A stretch of 64,000 nucleotides of DNA. Origin: Myoxocephalus aenaeus. Lineage: Eukaryota; Chordata; Actinopteri; Perciformes; Cottidae. Of the stretch, positions 12,373 through 22,260 are shown piece after piece (positions within the stretch are counted from its first letter, which is position 1; every line of letters begins with the position of its first letter). The position numbers and the translations under genes were made by a program. The notes beneath the pieces were generated by a model. It was given only the letters and a program-made list of their open reading frames with translations. It had not been told where the DNA came from and did not search any database. The stretch is taken from the NCBI GenBank assembly GCA_038501785.1, contig JBAMJR010000040.1, positions 6,783,501 to 6,847,500 on the forward strand, written 5' to 3'.

Positions 12373-12640
12373 ATGCAGAAATAATGGTTATTTATTCCGA
12401 ATGTGACCACGGGCTGCGACAAGGCCTTGATCAGGTTCAAATTACACTCGTACTGCACCTTTAACACTAGCTCAAAACCACTATAGAGCTTGCAGTTTAA
12501 AAGGATCCATGTGGCAGTGGGTGGTTTAATGAGACCAAGGATTATCCCAAAAGTATAACATTTATAAGAAACAACTTTGACAGCATATTAAAATACAGGA
12601 CGTCCAGCACATCTAGAAAGGTTAAAACCAATAAAACAAG

Positions 12641-12669
<29 letters not shown>
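12641..12669. repeat. (TA)n tract flanking a TIR element
   Basis: An uninterrupted TA run directly to the left of the element at 12671. A further short TA run follows its right end at 13405, as expected if the element landed in a TA microsatellite. Confidence 0.9.
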
Positions 12670-12672
<3 letters not shown>

Positions 12673-12854
12673 TCCTGTCATATTAGCACGTTATTAACGG
12701 CGTTAACGCAAACCAATTTTAACGCCGTCAATTTTATTAACGGCGTTAACGCATTTAAATTTTTCAATTTTTTTCTCGCGAGCACCACGCCGGATGTAGC
12801 TCAACCGGAAGCAAAACAATAGGCACGCCGTCTGGCCTTGGAAGCTAGGCTAAC

Positions 12855-12922
12855 GTAGGGTGACCAGACTTCCTCTTTTTCCCGGACATGTCCTCTTTTC
12901 GAGACCTAAAAAAAGCGTCCGG
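12855..12922. mobile_element. Nested copy of the GTAGGGTGACCAGA MITE
   Basis: About 68 bp nearly identical to 11226-11292, starting with the same terminus and including CCCGGACATGTCCTCTTTT. The right inverted terminus is missing, so it is truncated or has recombined with the host element. Confidence 0.75.
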
Positions 12923-13210
12923 CAGGGATTCCAAAAACGTCCGGGATTTTGCTACGTCGGGGAAAATAGTTATTACCCCCTTACAAGTTTTGGAAATGGT
13001 ATCTCCCTCACGTTCCACCTTCTTGCGCAAGCTCTGACTGTAGAGAGAACTGTCATTGGTCGACCGATCTCAACGTAAATGTAAGTTCACGGCATGCTTA
13101 TACACTACTACTACTGTAGTATGAACTACTACTACTACTGTAGTATGAATTGCCTTCGAGAGCATGACTGCTATGTTCACAGCTCTCTCTCTCTCTCTCT
13201 CTCTCTTAAG

Positions 13211-13300
13211 CCCTTGTTTACCTGAAATGTGCACTTTATAATTTTATTTTGTAAACCCTTGTTTACCTGAAATGTGCACTTTATAATTTTATTTTGTACC
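13211..13300. repeat. Exact 45-bp tandem duplication
   Basis: CCCTTGTTTACCTGAAATGT and the following 25 bases occur twice in direct succession, with the last two bases of the second unit differing. It lies inside the TIR element, just after a (CT)n run at 13184-13206 and a repeated CTACTACTACTGTAGTATGA motif at 13103-13148. Confidence 0.95.
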
Positions 13301-13404
13301 GCCCTATTTGGCAGTTGTTTTTCAATAGAATAAAGCAAGCCAATCCACTTTTTCATGTTGATAAGAGCATTAAAATGATTAATTGCGATTAATTTGACAG
13401 CACT

Positions 13405-14235
13405 AATATATATATAATATACTTAGGAGGTACAAATGCACAAAAAAGGGTAACTAAATTAACTAACTAACATAAAACCATGCAACACAACCAAGCAATA
13501 CAAAACACAAAACAAAACAAAGTAAAACAAGATCATAAATATAAGTAAATTAGTGAGTCAAACAAAACCGCAGCGGCAGTCAGCGTCTCTAGCCTGCTCA
13601 CTGCACAATCCCATCCAGAAAGCTCTACGGGGAAGTGGGAACTCTGGAGCTGGACCTAGAGTAAAAGACAAAAAGGATGAACCCACAGCAAATATGCCTC
13701 AACTTAGGAAGCTAATGTAACTCTAGTAACTCTTTTTCACGGAGAGAAGTGACGAAAAATTGTGTCGCGTTTGGTGTGAACGCAGCATTAGTATAACCTG
13801 TTTAACTTCTTGACTCTAGCTTTTAATCCTATATTGTTTAGTTTTTTACTATGGTATCAAATTTGGGTATCCCTAGTGATTGGCGTGTTGCCTGAACACC
13901 GACTACCGCAGCAAGCCCATCCGGCTCGGGGTTATGAGCATGTGAGGGAGTTCTGATGCTAAATCTCTCAATCGGGTGCAGAGGATTAGTTCTGCCTGCC
14001 GTCTTGCAACCTCGTCTGTTCACGTGTGTAAATTATGTCAGCAGCAATTACGCACGGTGATCGTTTGAGGGATTAAAAGTGATCCGAGAGTGCCGTCGAG
14101 TGTCTTTGCACATTACTCTTCCTACAGATCACTTGCACATTATCGTGTCCACAAATATGACTTTTGTCTTTGAATTAAATGTTGAGTTTCTGACTCTCTA
14201 ATTTTTTCTTCTTCGTTTCAGCCATACCTGTTCAA
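13405..14235. other. Non-genic interval with a Harbinger-like end remnant
   Basis: Mostly unremarkable. At 13766-13790 GCGTTTGGTGTGAACGCAGCA followed by TTA is a diverged reverse complement of the TGCCGTGTTCACACC terminus seen at 51337, so it is probably the end of a decayed copy. An A-rich stretch lies at 13470-13560. Confidence 0.45.
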
Positions 14236-14237
14236 TA

Positions 14238-14567
14238 CCCAGCCAGCATGTCCATGTGGGGCCCATAAGGTTTAAATTTGGGCTGCCGATAAGGGTCCCA
14301 AGTGGGTTTGTCCGCAGTTTCCACGGTGGCCTCACCTGTGTTTGCCCATACTGGGTTTATTCACCGGTTTATTCACCGACTTTAAGAGGGATCTGACTGG
14401 GCTTTAAGTGGGACCCAAATTGGCTACAAATTGGCCTCACCTGTGTTTGCCCAGTATGGGCAAACACAGGTGAGGCCACCGTGGAAACTGCGGACAAACC
14501 CACTTGGGACCCTTATCGGCAGCCCAAATTTAAACCTTATGGGCCCCACATGGACATGCTGGCTGGG
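14238..14567. mobile_element. Snap-back (palindromic) element with identical 119-bp arms
   Basis: The arms 14237-14355 and 14450-14568 are perfect reverse complements of each other by direct reading, separated by 94 bp. A TA dinucleotide sits at each edge (14236-14237 and 14568-14569), so the element may have duplicated TA on insertion. Inside, 14432-14478 forms a further 22-bp-arm hairpin. No coding capacity. The perfect arms indicate a recent event or gene conversion. The sequence is a member of the family also present at 15185-15377. Confidence 0.85.
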
Positions 14568-14569
14568 TA

Positions 14570-15182
14570 CTGCCCCGTTTTGCCTCTTTTTCCACGGAAA
14601 AAATGGTGTGTTTTTAAAAACGGCACCTTGCATATCTCCGCAACCACATGGTCGATTAAATTAATTTAAATTGCTGTGGTTTAAAAAAAAATTATGGTTA
14701 GGTTTAATTATTTACTTAAACTCCCTAACTTGCTGTGGCGATTATTTTTTTTTACGTTTCACTAAAACGTTTATAAGTAGGCCTTACAAAGTAGGATTTC
14801 CGTCAAAGACACAACCATGTAACCGTACGGACCTGTGGGAGTCTAACAAAGCAATCAATATCCTTGCAAACCCCCTATTAGTATCGCTACATTTACAAAC
14901 ACGGCCAGAGTTTTTATTTCTTTCTCACCGCGGGCGATTCAAAATCCTACGGTATCATTAGTCCGTTTACGGCAGCTTAGACCGCGTCATACAGCACATG
15001 CGGAAACAGATGATCATTTTGACAGAATCAGACACTGTCTTGGCACAAAGTGTGTAATTTTTTACCGAAATTACACACTTTTTTGACTGAATATGCTTCC
15101 TAACATGCCAATGCTTTCCTGGATTGTGTTTATTGTTGCAAATGTCGATGCTTTAGATCTTAATCCTTCTAAAAAGGTGCAC
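14570..15182 (+). mobile_element. Dispersed element, copy 1
   Basis: Two blocks, 14695-14850 and about 15107-15182, match in reverse complement the sequence at 58181-58395, where they are joined without the 250 bp that lie between them here. The region contains ACGTTTATAAGTAGG and, at 15040-15080, a hairpin built from GTGTGTAATTT and its complement. No open frame with a recognisable domain; identity of the family is unknown to me. Confidence 0.7.
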
Positions 15183-15184
15183 TA

Positions 15185-15377
15185 CCCAGCCAGCATGTCC
15201 ATGTGGCCCATAAGGTTTAAATTTGGGCTGCAGATAAGGGTCCCAAGTGGGTTTGTCCGCAGTTTCCACGGTGGCCTCACCTGTGTTTGCCCATACTGGG
15301 TTTATTCACCGGTTTATTCACCGACTTTAAGAGGGATCTGACTGGGCTTTAAAGTGGGACCCAAATTGGCTACATTA
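15185..15377 (+). mobile_element. Second copy of the CCCAGCCAGCATG element
   Basis: Nearly identical to 14238-14430, in direct orientation and differing by a few bases (for example GTGGCCC for GTGGGGCCC). It starts directly after a TA at the exact point where the related locus at 58 kb continues with unrelated sequence. No inverted right arm is present, so it is a single-arm or truncated copy. Confidence 0.8.
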
Positions 15378-18300
15378 TGGGTTTCGGTGTCCTTATCAGC
15401 CCAGACTCCCTATCATAAAAAGGCCCCATACCCTCTGCAGGCTCTTTTTCTGACACGCAGGATTACAGTGATTTGCTGTGATTAAGCAGCCGCCAGTTAA
15501 GTTCAAGCAGGTTTTTTGTGAATAGTTTAATTCATGGGCGAGGAGACGGGCTTAAATCAGATTGTAGAGTTTGGTCGATTAAGCTCATTAGGCGCTTTGA
15601 AGAGGGCAGCCTTTTCTCGCATCCCTCTTCTTCCCGCAATCAGATTCAGGATGAAAATGGGAATTAATTAGGAGGAGAGGCTCCCGCTGTCCTGTCCCAA
15701 TGTGTTGTGCTCTCTCTCTCTCTCTGTCTGTGTGTCTGTGTGTGTGTGATGCTCAGTTGCAGACATGACCACCAATCTTGTGCTAAATCCACACTTTACC
15801 TGGGTAGCCAAATTGAGTCCACACATAAACACCATGTGTTGAACAAACTGTAACTTTTAAATGTAAAGAAATGAGGGGGGAAATTGACCGTTGGACCATT
15901 CACAGTAAGAATTTTCATCGAAAAAAAATAAATTGGAAAAAGCTGAGAAAAGAGCTTGTCACTGAAAGGAGAATAGTCCATTTTAAAGTCTGCCCACCTT
16001 AAGTTTTCAATAAATTCGGGACCCTTCACTTTAATTTAATCAGTAGGTGTCTGGCAAGCAAGACCCGGGAGCTCGGTTTAGGTCTTGAGAAGTTGTAGCG
16101 TTCGTTCACTGACGAATGAACAGGAAACATCCAACTTAATAACCTTGCAGATCCAAGTGGCATTGAGGAGGACAAAAAAGTAAAAAAGAGAATAGCTACG
16201 CTGCAGAAAGTGACCTGAAACTTGCCGCTGAGTGTTGCCACACTTGTGTTCAGACGCTGGGAGGCATGAGGTGAAAAGGCTCAGGCCCATGTGGAGGGCT
16301 GGATTTGGCACGGTCTTCATGGTACAGACCCGGGCTGAACTGGGATAGAAAACGGCTGAAGTCTCAGTCTCCGGCAGTGTCGACACTCGGGATCGGACCA
16401 GTGTACCTGGACCCGTTCTGCTGCCTCATTTATCAGAAGTCAGCTACGCTGCTGGCAACCGGCTGAGCCCGATTTAGGCTGCTGTTGGGAGATGCCATTT
16501 TTGGATCGCTACAATAGAAATCTACTGATACTCGGCAACAGAAGCCTTGGAGGAGTCCACCCACTTCTGTTCAGGAAGTTACAAGAGAGCAGAGAAGACT
16601 GAAGCCAGGTCAGTAAGACTGAGGGAACGCAGTGGCTACCACTGGGGAGGCCAGTGGTACGTTGATTCCAAAACTGAAACAGTAGCGAGACCATCGGAAA
16701 TGTCTCCGTCCGCAAGCTAACGGCATGCCAAGTGTTGACACTGTTCATTGTGACCAACAAAAAAGCCCTGGTCGAACTGTGTTTAGGGAAACTGCACTCT
16801 CCCCCACTTCTCACTTCCATTTAAGGCCAGGATCATTTGGGATGCCTCTTTGTTCATAATAATAGTCACATTTGTGGCCTTTTTTTATGCTGTGAAAAAA
16901 GCTAAGGTGTTGTGTATTTCACAAAATGTCAAACCATCCCTTTTTAAAGCAACAGGTAATCATTCAAAGTGGTTCCAGTCCAAATTCATTCTGTTTGGAT
17001 ATGAGAACCAATTAGATTTACAGCGCGATTTACTGTATGTATACGCAAAGAAAATTTCACTGCAACATTTAAGAAATACATCCCAGTATCCTTGGGGATT
17101 ACATTCATATTGACGACCTCCAACTTCCGTTCCTAAAATCAAGATGTTGCGACAAGATGTTGCCAACGTGGGAAAATAGTGTGCCTTATTTGCAGCAAGT
17201 CTCAAAGCATCCCTCAGTGAAACACAGAGCCATAAGGAGAGGCGGTGCTCTGCAAGTGTTTGAGAAGCCACTTAGAGATTTGCTATTCCCTTTGACTTTG
17301 ACTGGCCCGCCACAGCCCATTTTTATGTGGTTTACTGTGTACATCTACAACCCTCAGAGTGTCCCAGATGAAGACAAATGATATTCATTGCTGTTAATTA
17401 TTTAACTTGATTTCATAAAGGATAGTTTTGTGTGATAAATACATAATTTTTCCAGAGGACGCAGTCATACTTCTGTGGACGGTCACTGCCGACTGACGGG
17501 AGTGGAGCGCTTGATGTGCTTGAGGGGGCCCCCGGGCCCACGAAACTTTTTCCATTCACATCCTCCAGAGGTTATGTTATGTCAGATTTTTTTGTTTTTA
17601 TCCGTCCACTTTGAAGTTTTGCTTTTTGAAGCTTAGTTAGTTTGTCTTACTTTTAACCCAGCAGAGCCAGAGCTTGTTTAATTCAATAGAGGAGCTTTCA
17701 TGGACAATTAGTTCCAGATAAAAGCAGTTGTTTTTTTATCGTGTGTTCTCCGAAAAGGAGTCTTACCGATGTTGAGGGTGTGATGAATAAAATTAAAGCG
17801 GCAGAAACGGTTTATTTCTATTTCTGAGGTTTTCTTTGGTTTACCCATTCTTTATCCCGTCACTCTTGTTCGATTAGATCATTGGGTAATAACATATTTA
17901 GCATATACATTTTTTTGTTAAAGTTAAATTCTCCTGCCTTGATGTAGATTTTGAGTTTTCTCGAACCGTTTTACTTGTCGTCACCTTTCTCCCTGTGTCC
18001 CGTAGTTTGGATCAACTCCAGCTCCCCGGCCTGTCTCCCTGCCGGGCTCTCACCCCGCTCTGCCTGCCCTGCTTTTGTTTTATCCATGATCCGTACGTAT
18101 GGTTTACACTGACTTCAAAGTGGTTGAAATGATTTTTGGGATAAATAAAATAAATAGTCTGGAGCGTTGTAGACCAGCTACTATAATCAAACAACAAAGG
18201 AATCTGTATCTGCCAATATGGATCATCAATGATTGACAATTAGTACCGGGGGCTGAAAAAAAGGGATCAGGCATCTCTTAACAATATATTTGCTCCCTTT

Positions 18301-18403
18301 TTTCTTTTGTGCTGATCCGATCCGAACCGTGACTTTTATGATCCGTTGCACCACTAACAGACGGACAGCCAGAAAACTTTCATTCTCATGCTCCGCTAGC
18401 TCT
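15378..18403. other. Non-genic interval
   Basis: No gene recognised. The 15440-15690 segment is compositionally unlike its repeats-rich surroundings and contains several TAAT cores (see findings). Short (CT)n/(GT)n tracts lie at 15709-15748. The minus-strand frame at 16509-16820 and the + frame at 16850-17113 have no family motifs. Confidence 0.5.
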
Positions 18404-18563
18404 CCGCTAACTTCCGCTAGCGTTCCGCTAGCGGAAGTTAGCGGACCAGGCCCGGCCCGACACCCGACTTGGGCAGAGGGGACGCGGGCAGTAGCAGCAG
18501 CAGCAGCGGGGAGCTAGCAGCAGCGGGGAGCTAGCAGCAGCGGCTTGTAACCCGACTTTTACG
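18404..18563. mobile_element. Partial MITE related to 51888-52212
   Basis: It shares CACCCGACTTGGGCAGAGGG, a GCAGTAGCAGCAGCAG tract and the terminus AGCGGCTTGTAACCCGAC with the complete MITE at 51.9 kb. The left end is lost. It opens with a perfect hairpin: 19-bp arms at 18404-18422 and 18426-18444 around a 3-base loop. Non-coding. Confidence 0.75.
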
Positions 18564-18649
18564 GTATATTTTATTGAATATTTACTAAATATCAATTTTG
18601 AAAGAATTTTTGAATGGATGCCAATTAAAATAGATTTCTTTTAATCTCA

Positions 18650-18714
18650 CGTACCCCCTGGAGTGCCTCCATGTATCCTCAGGGGTACACGTACCCCCAT
18701 TTGAGAACTACTGA
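18650..18714. mobile_element. hAT-like terminal fragment
   Basis: Reading the reverse complement, the segment starts CAGTAGTTCTCAAATGGG and continues into GGTACGTGTACCCC, a hAT-type terminus I know from vertebrate repeats. The matching left terminus is not visible. Confidence 0.5.
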
Positions 18715-20533
18715 TTTAACCTAATCATATTACACTACCGATGCAGACGGCTATTTATTCCTATTCTTTTCTTAGCCATGATGCCGTTTTATCAAAGTAA
18801 AAAAAACAAAAAACACACTGCCTATAAATCTGCCTGCCGACCTGCTTTGCTACAACTCTGCCAAACAACACCGGCCTCAAATAATAATACATTCACATTC
18901 ACCATCAAAAGTAACCACATCCCCAATTTGTAAGATAAACCTTTCGTTCAACCATAACCGACATCTTGTGCATCCATCCCACAGCTGTGCGACAGAGACA
19001 CCGCTTTCATGACACATCGCCTCCGCGCTGCGCGTGGATTTATTACGACGTTTATCACCGGTAATGAATGACAAATAATCGAGGTAACTGGCAGCCTCGA
19101 TCGTTCGGTTATCATCAAACGGGAGTGATTGGCTTAAGCAGCTCCGCGGATCCGTAGAGATGTTTCACAAGTGTTTAAAGGGCATTAGTCATAGACAAGC
19201 TTCTCCCTTTCATCCAGTTTTTGTTGTTGTTTTTTTAAACCAAAATCCTCTGTTTTTCCTTCTTAAGTAGTGCATGTGCACACGGATATCACACATTTAA
19301 CTGGGTTCAGGTGTTCCCATGTGCAAATCCACACGCTCAAAGGACAGGTCATTCGTCAGTGCCCTCCAATAATTTGGTATCTCAATGTCTCTGCCTTCGC
19401 ATTGATTATTGTGACCTATGCGCACATTATTTATTGTAATATCTGTTTTGTTGCCTAATGTAAACATAATGTAATTTACAAAAGGGAGTATTGAAGTTGC
19501 GTCTTTCTCTGTGCTTGGTGCCGGACTGATTTATCTCTCCATCAATGGAGGAAATATGGTTAAATCATTTAGTGTTGGATTTGGGTGAGAAGGAAAATAG
19601 AAACAAAAAACATAGCTCTTCAAAAGAGTTGTTAGAAACTGCAGCGGTTCATTACTTGTGAACGCCGATGTTTGTGATACATTATGTATTAAGCAAACTC
19701 ATTTCAAATGCAGCGCTGTTCACAGTATTTCTTTACAAGTCGTTCAGAAGTATGCAGGCGTGCTGCGGGCTAGAAGAAGCCTTCCATCGTACGCATGTGA
19801 GTCTTCCCTCTGCAGTCAGAAGCGATTCAGACACAAAGGGCTTCAGTGAGCCGGTGCCGGCGTTACCTGGCATTCTGCATTAGGCTAGAGACGGTAAGCT
19901 GGGCTCTCAGATGAGGATGAGGAAACAGGCCTATACTGTCTTCAGACCATACATGACTCCCTAGTTTGATCTTAAACCCCCATCACTTTGCTTTGAAATA
20001 TATAATGCGTACTTCCCATGAATAATTTCTTTTATTTTTTCCTGTGAAACCTGACTTAAAAAGCGATAAAGCCGAAGAAATGGAGCCAATTATATTCTAT
20101 GCATCTTTATTGTAAAATGTACTTTCAGTTTCTGTCATGGATACCGACTGCAAGCTTTACAGTTCATATAGAAAATAATACAATATCAATTCCTCAGTCC
20201 CCTTTTCTCCACATAAAAAAAACAACTAATAAATATATGTCTTATGACCTTATTTACTCAATTGGGGAAAAAAGTCAAATAGTATCGCGATTTGTTAGGA
20301 ACTTTTATGTTTTTCAGAGAAGCTCGGTGTTGTCAGAATAGCTCAGAAGGTCATTTGACAGTTAAGATCTGCTGTCTTGCTGGATCATTTAATAACTGAT
20401 GAAGGTATCCATGCTGTAATATTATGCATGGCCTTGGAGAGACGTCAGTGTGGGTCTGTGCCGTGGAGCTGGCCGGAGCAGGAGGAAACTGAAAGTAATT
20501 TCCTTGAAACATGGACTCTGCAATCTGCATGTG

Positions 20534-20536
<3 letters not shown>
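18715..20536. other. Non-genic interval
   Basis: I see no gene or recognisable repeat. The small frames, including 20099-20341, have no motifs. Confidence 0.5.

Positions 20537-20605
<69 letters not shown>
20537..20605. repeat. (GT)n then (TA)n compound microsatellite
   Basis: About 28 GT units pass into a TA run that directly abuts the terminus of the element at 20607. The three long frames across it are repeat read-through. Confidence 0.95.
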
Positions 20606-20606
20606 G

Positions 20607-21262
20607 AGTGTTTCCCCTAGGTTTACAGCTTCGGACGACGACACCGACACAAACACTTAAAGCAGTAGTTCTCAAACTTTTTATGTAAATAACTTCATTT
20701 TGTGACTCCATCTGTGCTTTTATAAATAACAGAATAAAGGATTTTTTTTTTTTTTATTGCAATCACTTAGATCAATGAAAATAAAGTTCTATCTGTGCAA
20801 AAAACAACTAATATTTAGTTACTACTAAATATTAGCATGAGAGCTGCTCCGGGTTCAGAGAGTTGCTGCGGTGCTCCTCTCATGAGAGCTACTGTTGCCA
20901 TCTTCACCCTGGGAGCGTTTAAAACGCAGATATAGCGGTCTGCTGTTCACGCGACATATTTTTCGACGCTCTCTGTCCGCTGCTGTGTGTGTGCTCAGTG
21001 CTCACCTGTGTGTGAGCGCGCACGTGTCTGTGCGCATCGGGGAGGAACTCCGCTGTGCGCGATACAGAGATCAGAGAAGAAGTGTTAATGCGACCATGTA
21101 GAGACAGAAATGACAAGCTGTCGTGTGGATAAGATCAATAAAATACGGCCGTTTAGTTTGTTTAATAACAGAACAAGGTGTAGACCTGTTCTATAGGAAA
21201 GAAAACCTTAAATGATGACTTGTGATCTGGCGCTATCGAGAAATTTACAGGGGGGAAACACT
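20607..21262. mobile_element. TIR element with AGTGTTTCCCC ends, in a TA tract
   Basis: The left end AGTGTTTCCCCTAGG is matched by the right end GGGGGGAAACACT (inverted, about 11 bp strong). TA runs lie on both outer sides (20594-20605 and 21264-21286), compatible with an 8-bp TATATATA duplication and thus with hAT, though the TA context makes this unprovable here. It contains a fragment of another hAT family at 20663-20835. Non-coding, with a GC-rich centre at 20980-21060. Confidence 0.65.
20663..20835 (+). mobile_element. Nested hAT fragment (CAGTGGTTCTCAAAC family)
   Basis: It starts CAGTAGTTCTCAAACTTTTT and shares TGTGACTCCATCTGTGCTTT and ATCTGTGCAAAAAACAAC with the 33.4-34.4-kb element. 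No right terminus is present. It lies inside the 20607-21262 element. Confidence 0.65.
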
Positions 21263-21263
21263 G

Positions 21264-21286
21264 ATATATATATATATATATATATT
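21264..21286. repeat. (TA)n tract on the right of the TIR element
   Basis: A TA run adjoining the right terminus of the 20.6-kb element. Confidence 0.9.
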
Positions 21287-21644
21287 TCTTTAGCTCTACT
21301 TTGTGTGAATCTACAGTTTTTACCTGCACTGGCCAGAAACCGGCTCGAAGCAGATTTGATTAGCCTGCTTGTCAGGTAGCGAAGCGATTTAGAGGTGATT
21401 GCAGGTAATGGGTCGAGCTGCCGAGCTTTGCTGCTGAGGAGGCAGGAAACTCTCAGGACTGTGGACAGAGGGTGAAAATGTCTCTCCATTTTGCAACTTT
21501 CTTTAAATGTTTTTTTGGACTGTCTCTGCCTTTGTCCCCTTAGAAGAGTCCTCCTCATTTACATAGCCAGCACCTCTTCCAGTCCACCGATTGGACGAGA
21601 CTTCGTTCTCTTCTTCCTTATCACTCTCTCCATGTTAGGTGTTA

Positions 21645-22260
21645 TGCTGTGTTCACACCAAAAGAGTTGCGAATTTTCCCAACGCTTTTTCGCCTGAGTT
21701 TAGTCGCTCGACTATGTGGTTAATTCGTTTTTCATTTCTTCGCAACCATTCGCTGGGGAAAGGGGGCGGGGCTTATCTCCGTGTCTGTGAAAACATTTAC
21801 CATTTCCGCCATTCACCATTGAAATAACCACTAGTTCTGCTTTATACTTGTTGAGGAAGTCCCACAAACGTCGGAACATCAAACGCCCCCGTGTCTGGGT
21901 TCATAATATTATCCGTAGTCGTGTCTGGGTTCATAATATTATCCGTAGTCGCACACAGCTCCGACTCCTCCAGGACGAGTGTCTGAATGAAGCCGCTTCC
22001 AGCGCTCCTTCAGCGGACCCGCAGTTTGATTCAGTAACGGCAGGACGGCGGTGATGCCGGGCGGAGCTTCACAACGCCGATTGGCTTTCGCAACTCAGCG
22101 TCGGGCGAATTATTCGCTGGAGATGAAATATTTCAACGCCAGCGGAAAAGCGCATTTGCGAATATTCGCAACGCCATTTCGCCTCTATCGCGTCGCCCGG
22201 CGAAAAATCCGCTTTTTCGCAACCTAACGCGTCTGTGCATTGACTAAACATGTAATCTGG
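21645..22260. mobile_element. Harbinger-like element, right end missing
   Basis: The left terminus TGCTGTGTTCACACCAAAA follows TTA and matches the complete MITE at 51337. Shared internal blocks include GGGGCGGGGCTTATCTCC, the ACTAGTTCTGCTTTATACTT block and the CGAAAAATCCGCTTTTTCGC end block. It stops at the ATGTAATCTGG block, about 35 bp short of a right terminus. It carries an extra block (about 21850-22060) absent from the 51-kb copy but present, in a different order, at 12.2 kb. The superfamily call rests on the 3-bp TAA-type duplication of the 51-kb copy and is an inference. Confidence 0.7.
21890..21949. repeat. Exact 30-bp tandem duplication
   Basis: CGTGTCTGGGTTCATAATAT plus 10 bases occurs twice with no difference. 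It lies inside the Harbinger-like element. Confidence 0.97.

Larger units (their letters stand above)
12671..13404. mobile_element. TIR DNA element inserted in a TA tract
   Basis: The left end AGTCCTGTCA and right end TGACAGCACT are inverted copies with one mismatch, and the symmetry continues outward into the TA tracts. The left part has repeated TTAACGGCGTTAACGC motifs; the right part carries GATTAATTGCGATTAATT. These sequences are typical of an abundant vertebrate non-autonomous family. The superfamily cannot be settled from ends alone because the TA surroundings hide the target duplication. A second MITE body is nested at 12855-12922. No transposase is seen. Confidence 0.7.

Noticed and set aside
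13103..13148. CRISPR-like short repeats (CTACTACTACTGTAGTATGA twice)
   Set aside because: Only two units with no spacers in a vertebrate genome; simple tandem repeat.
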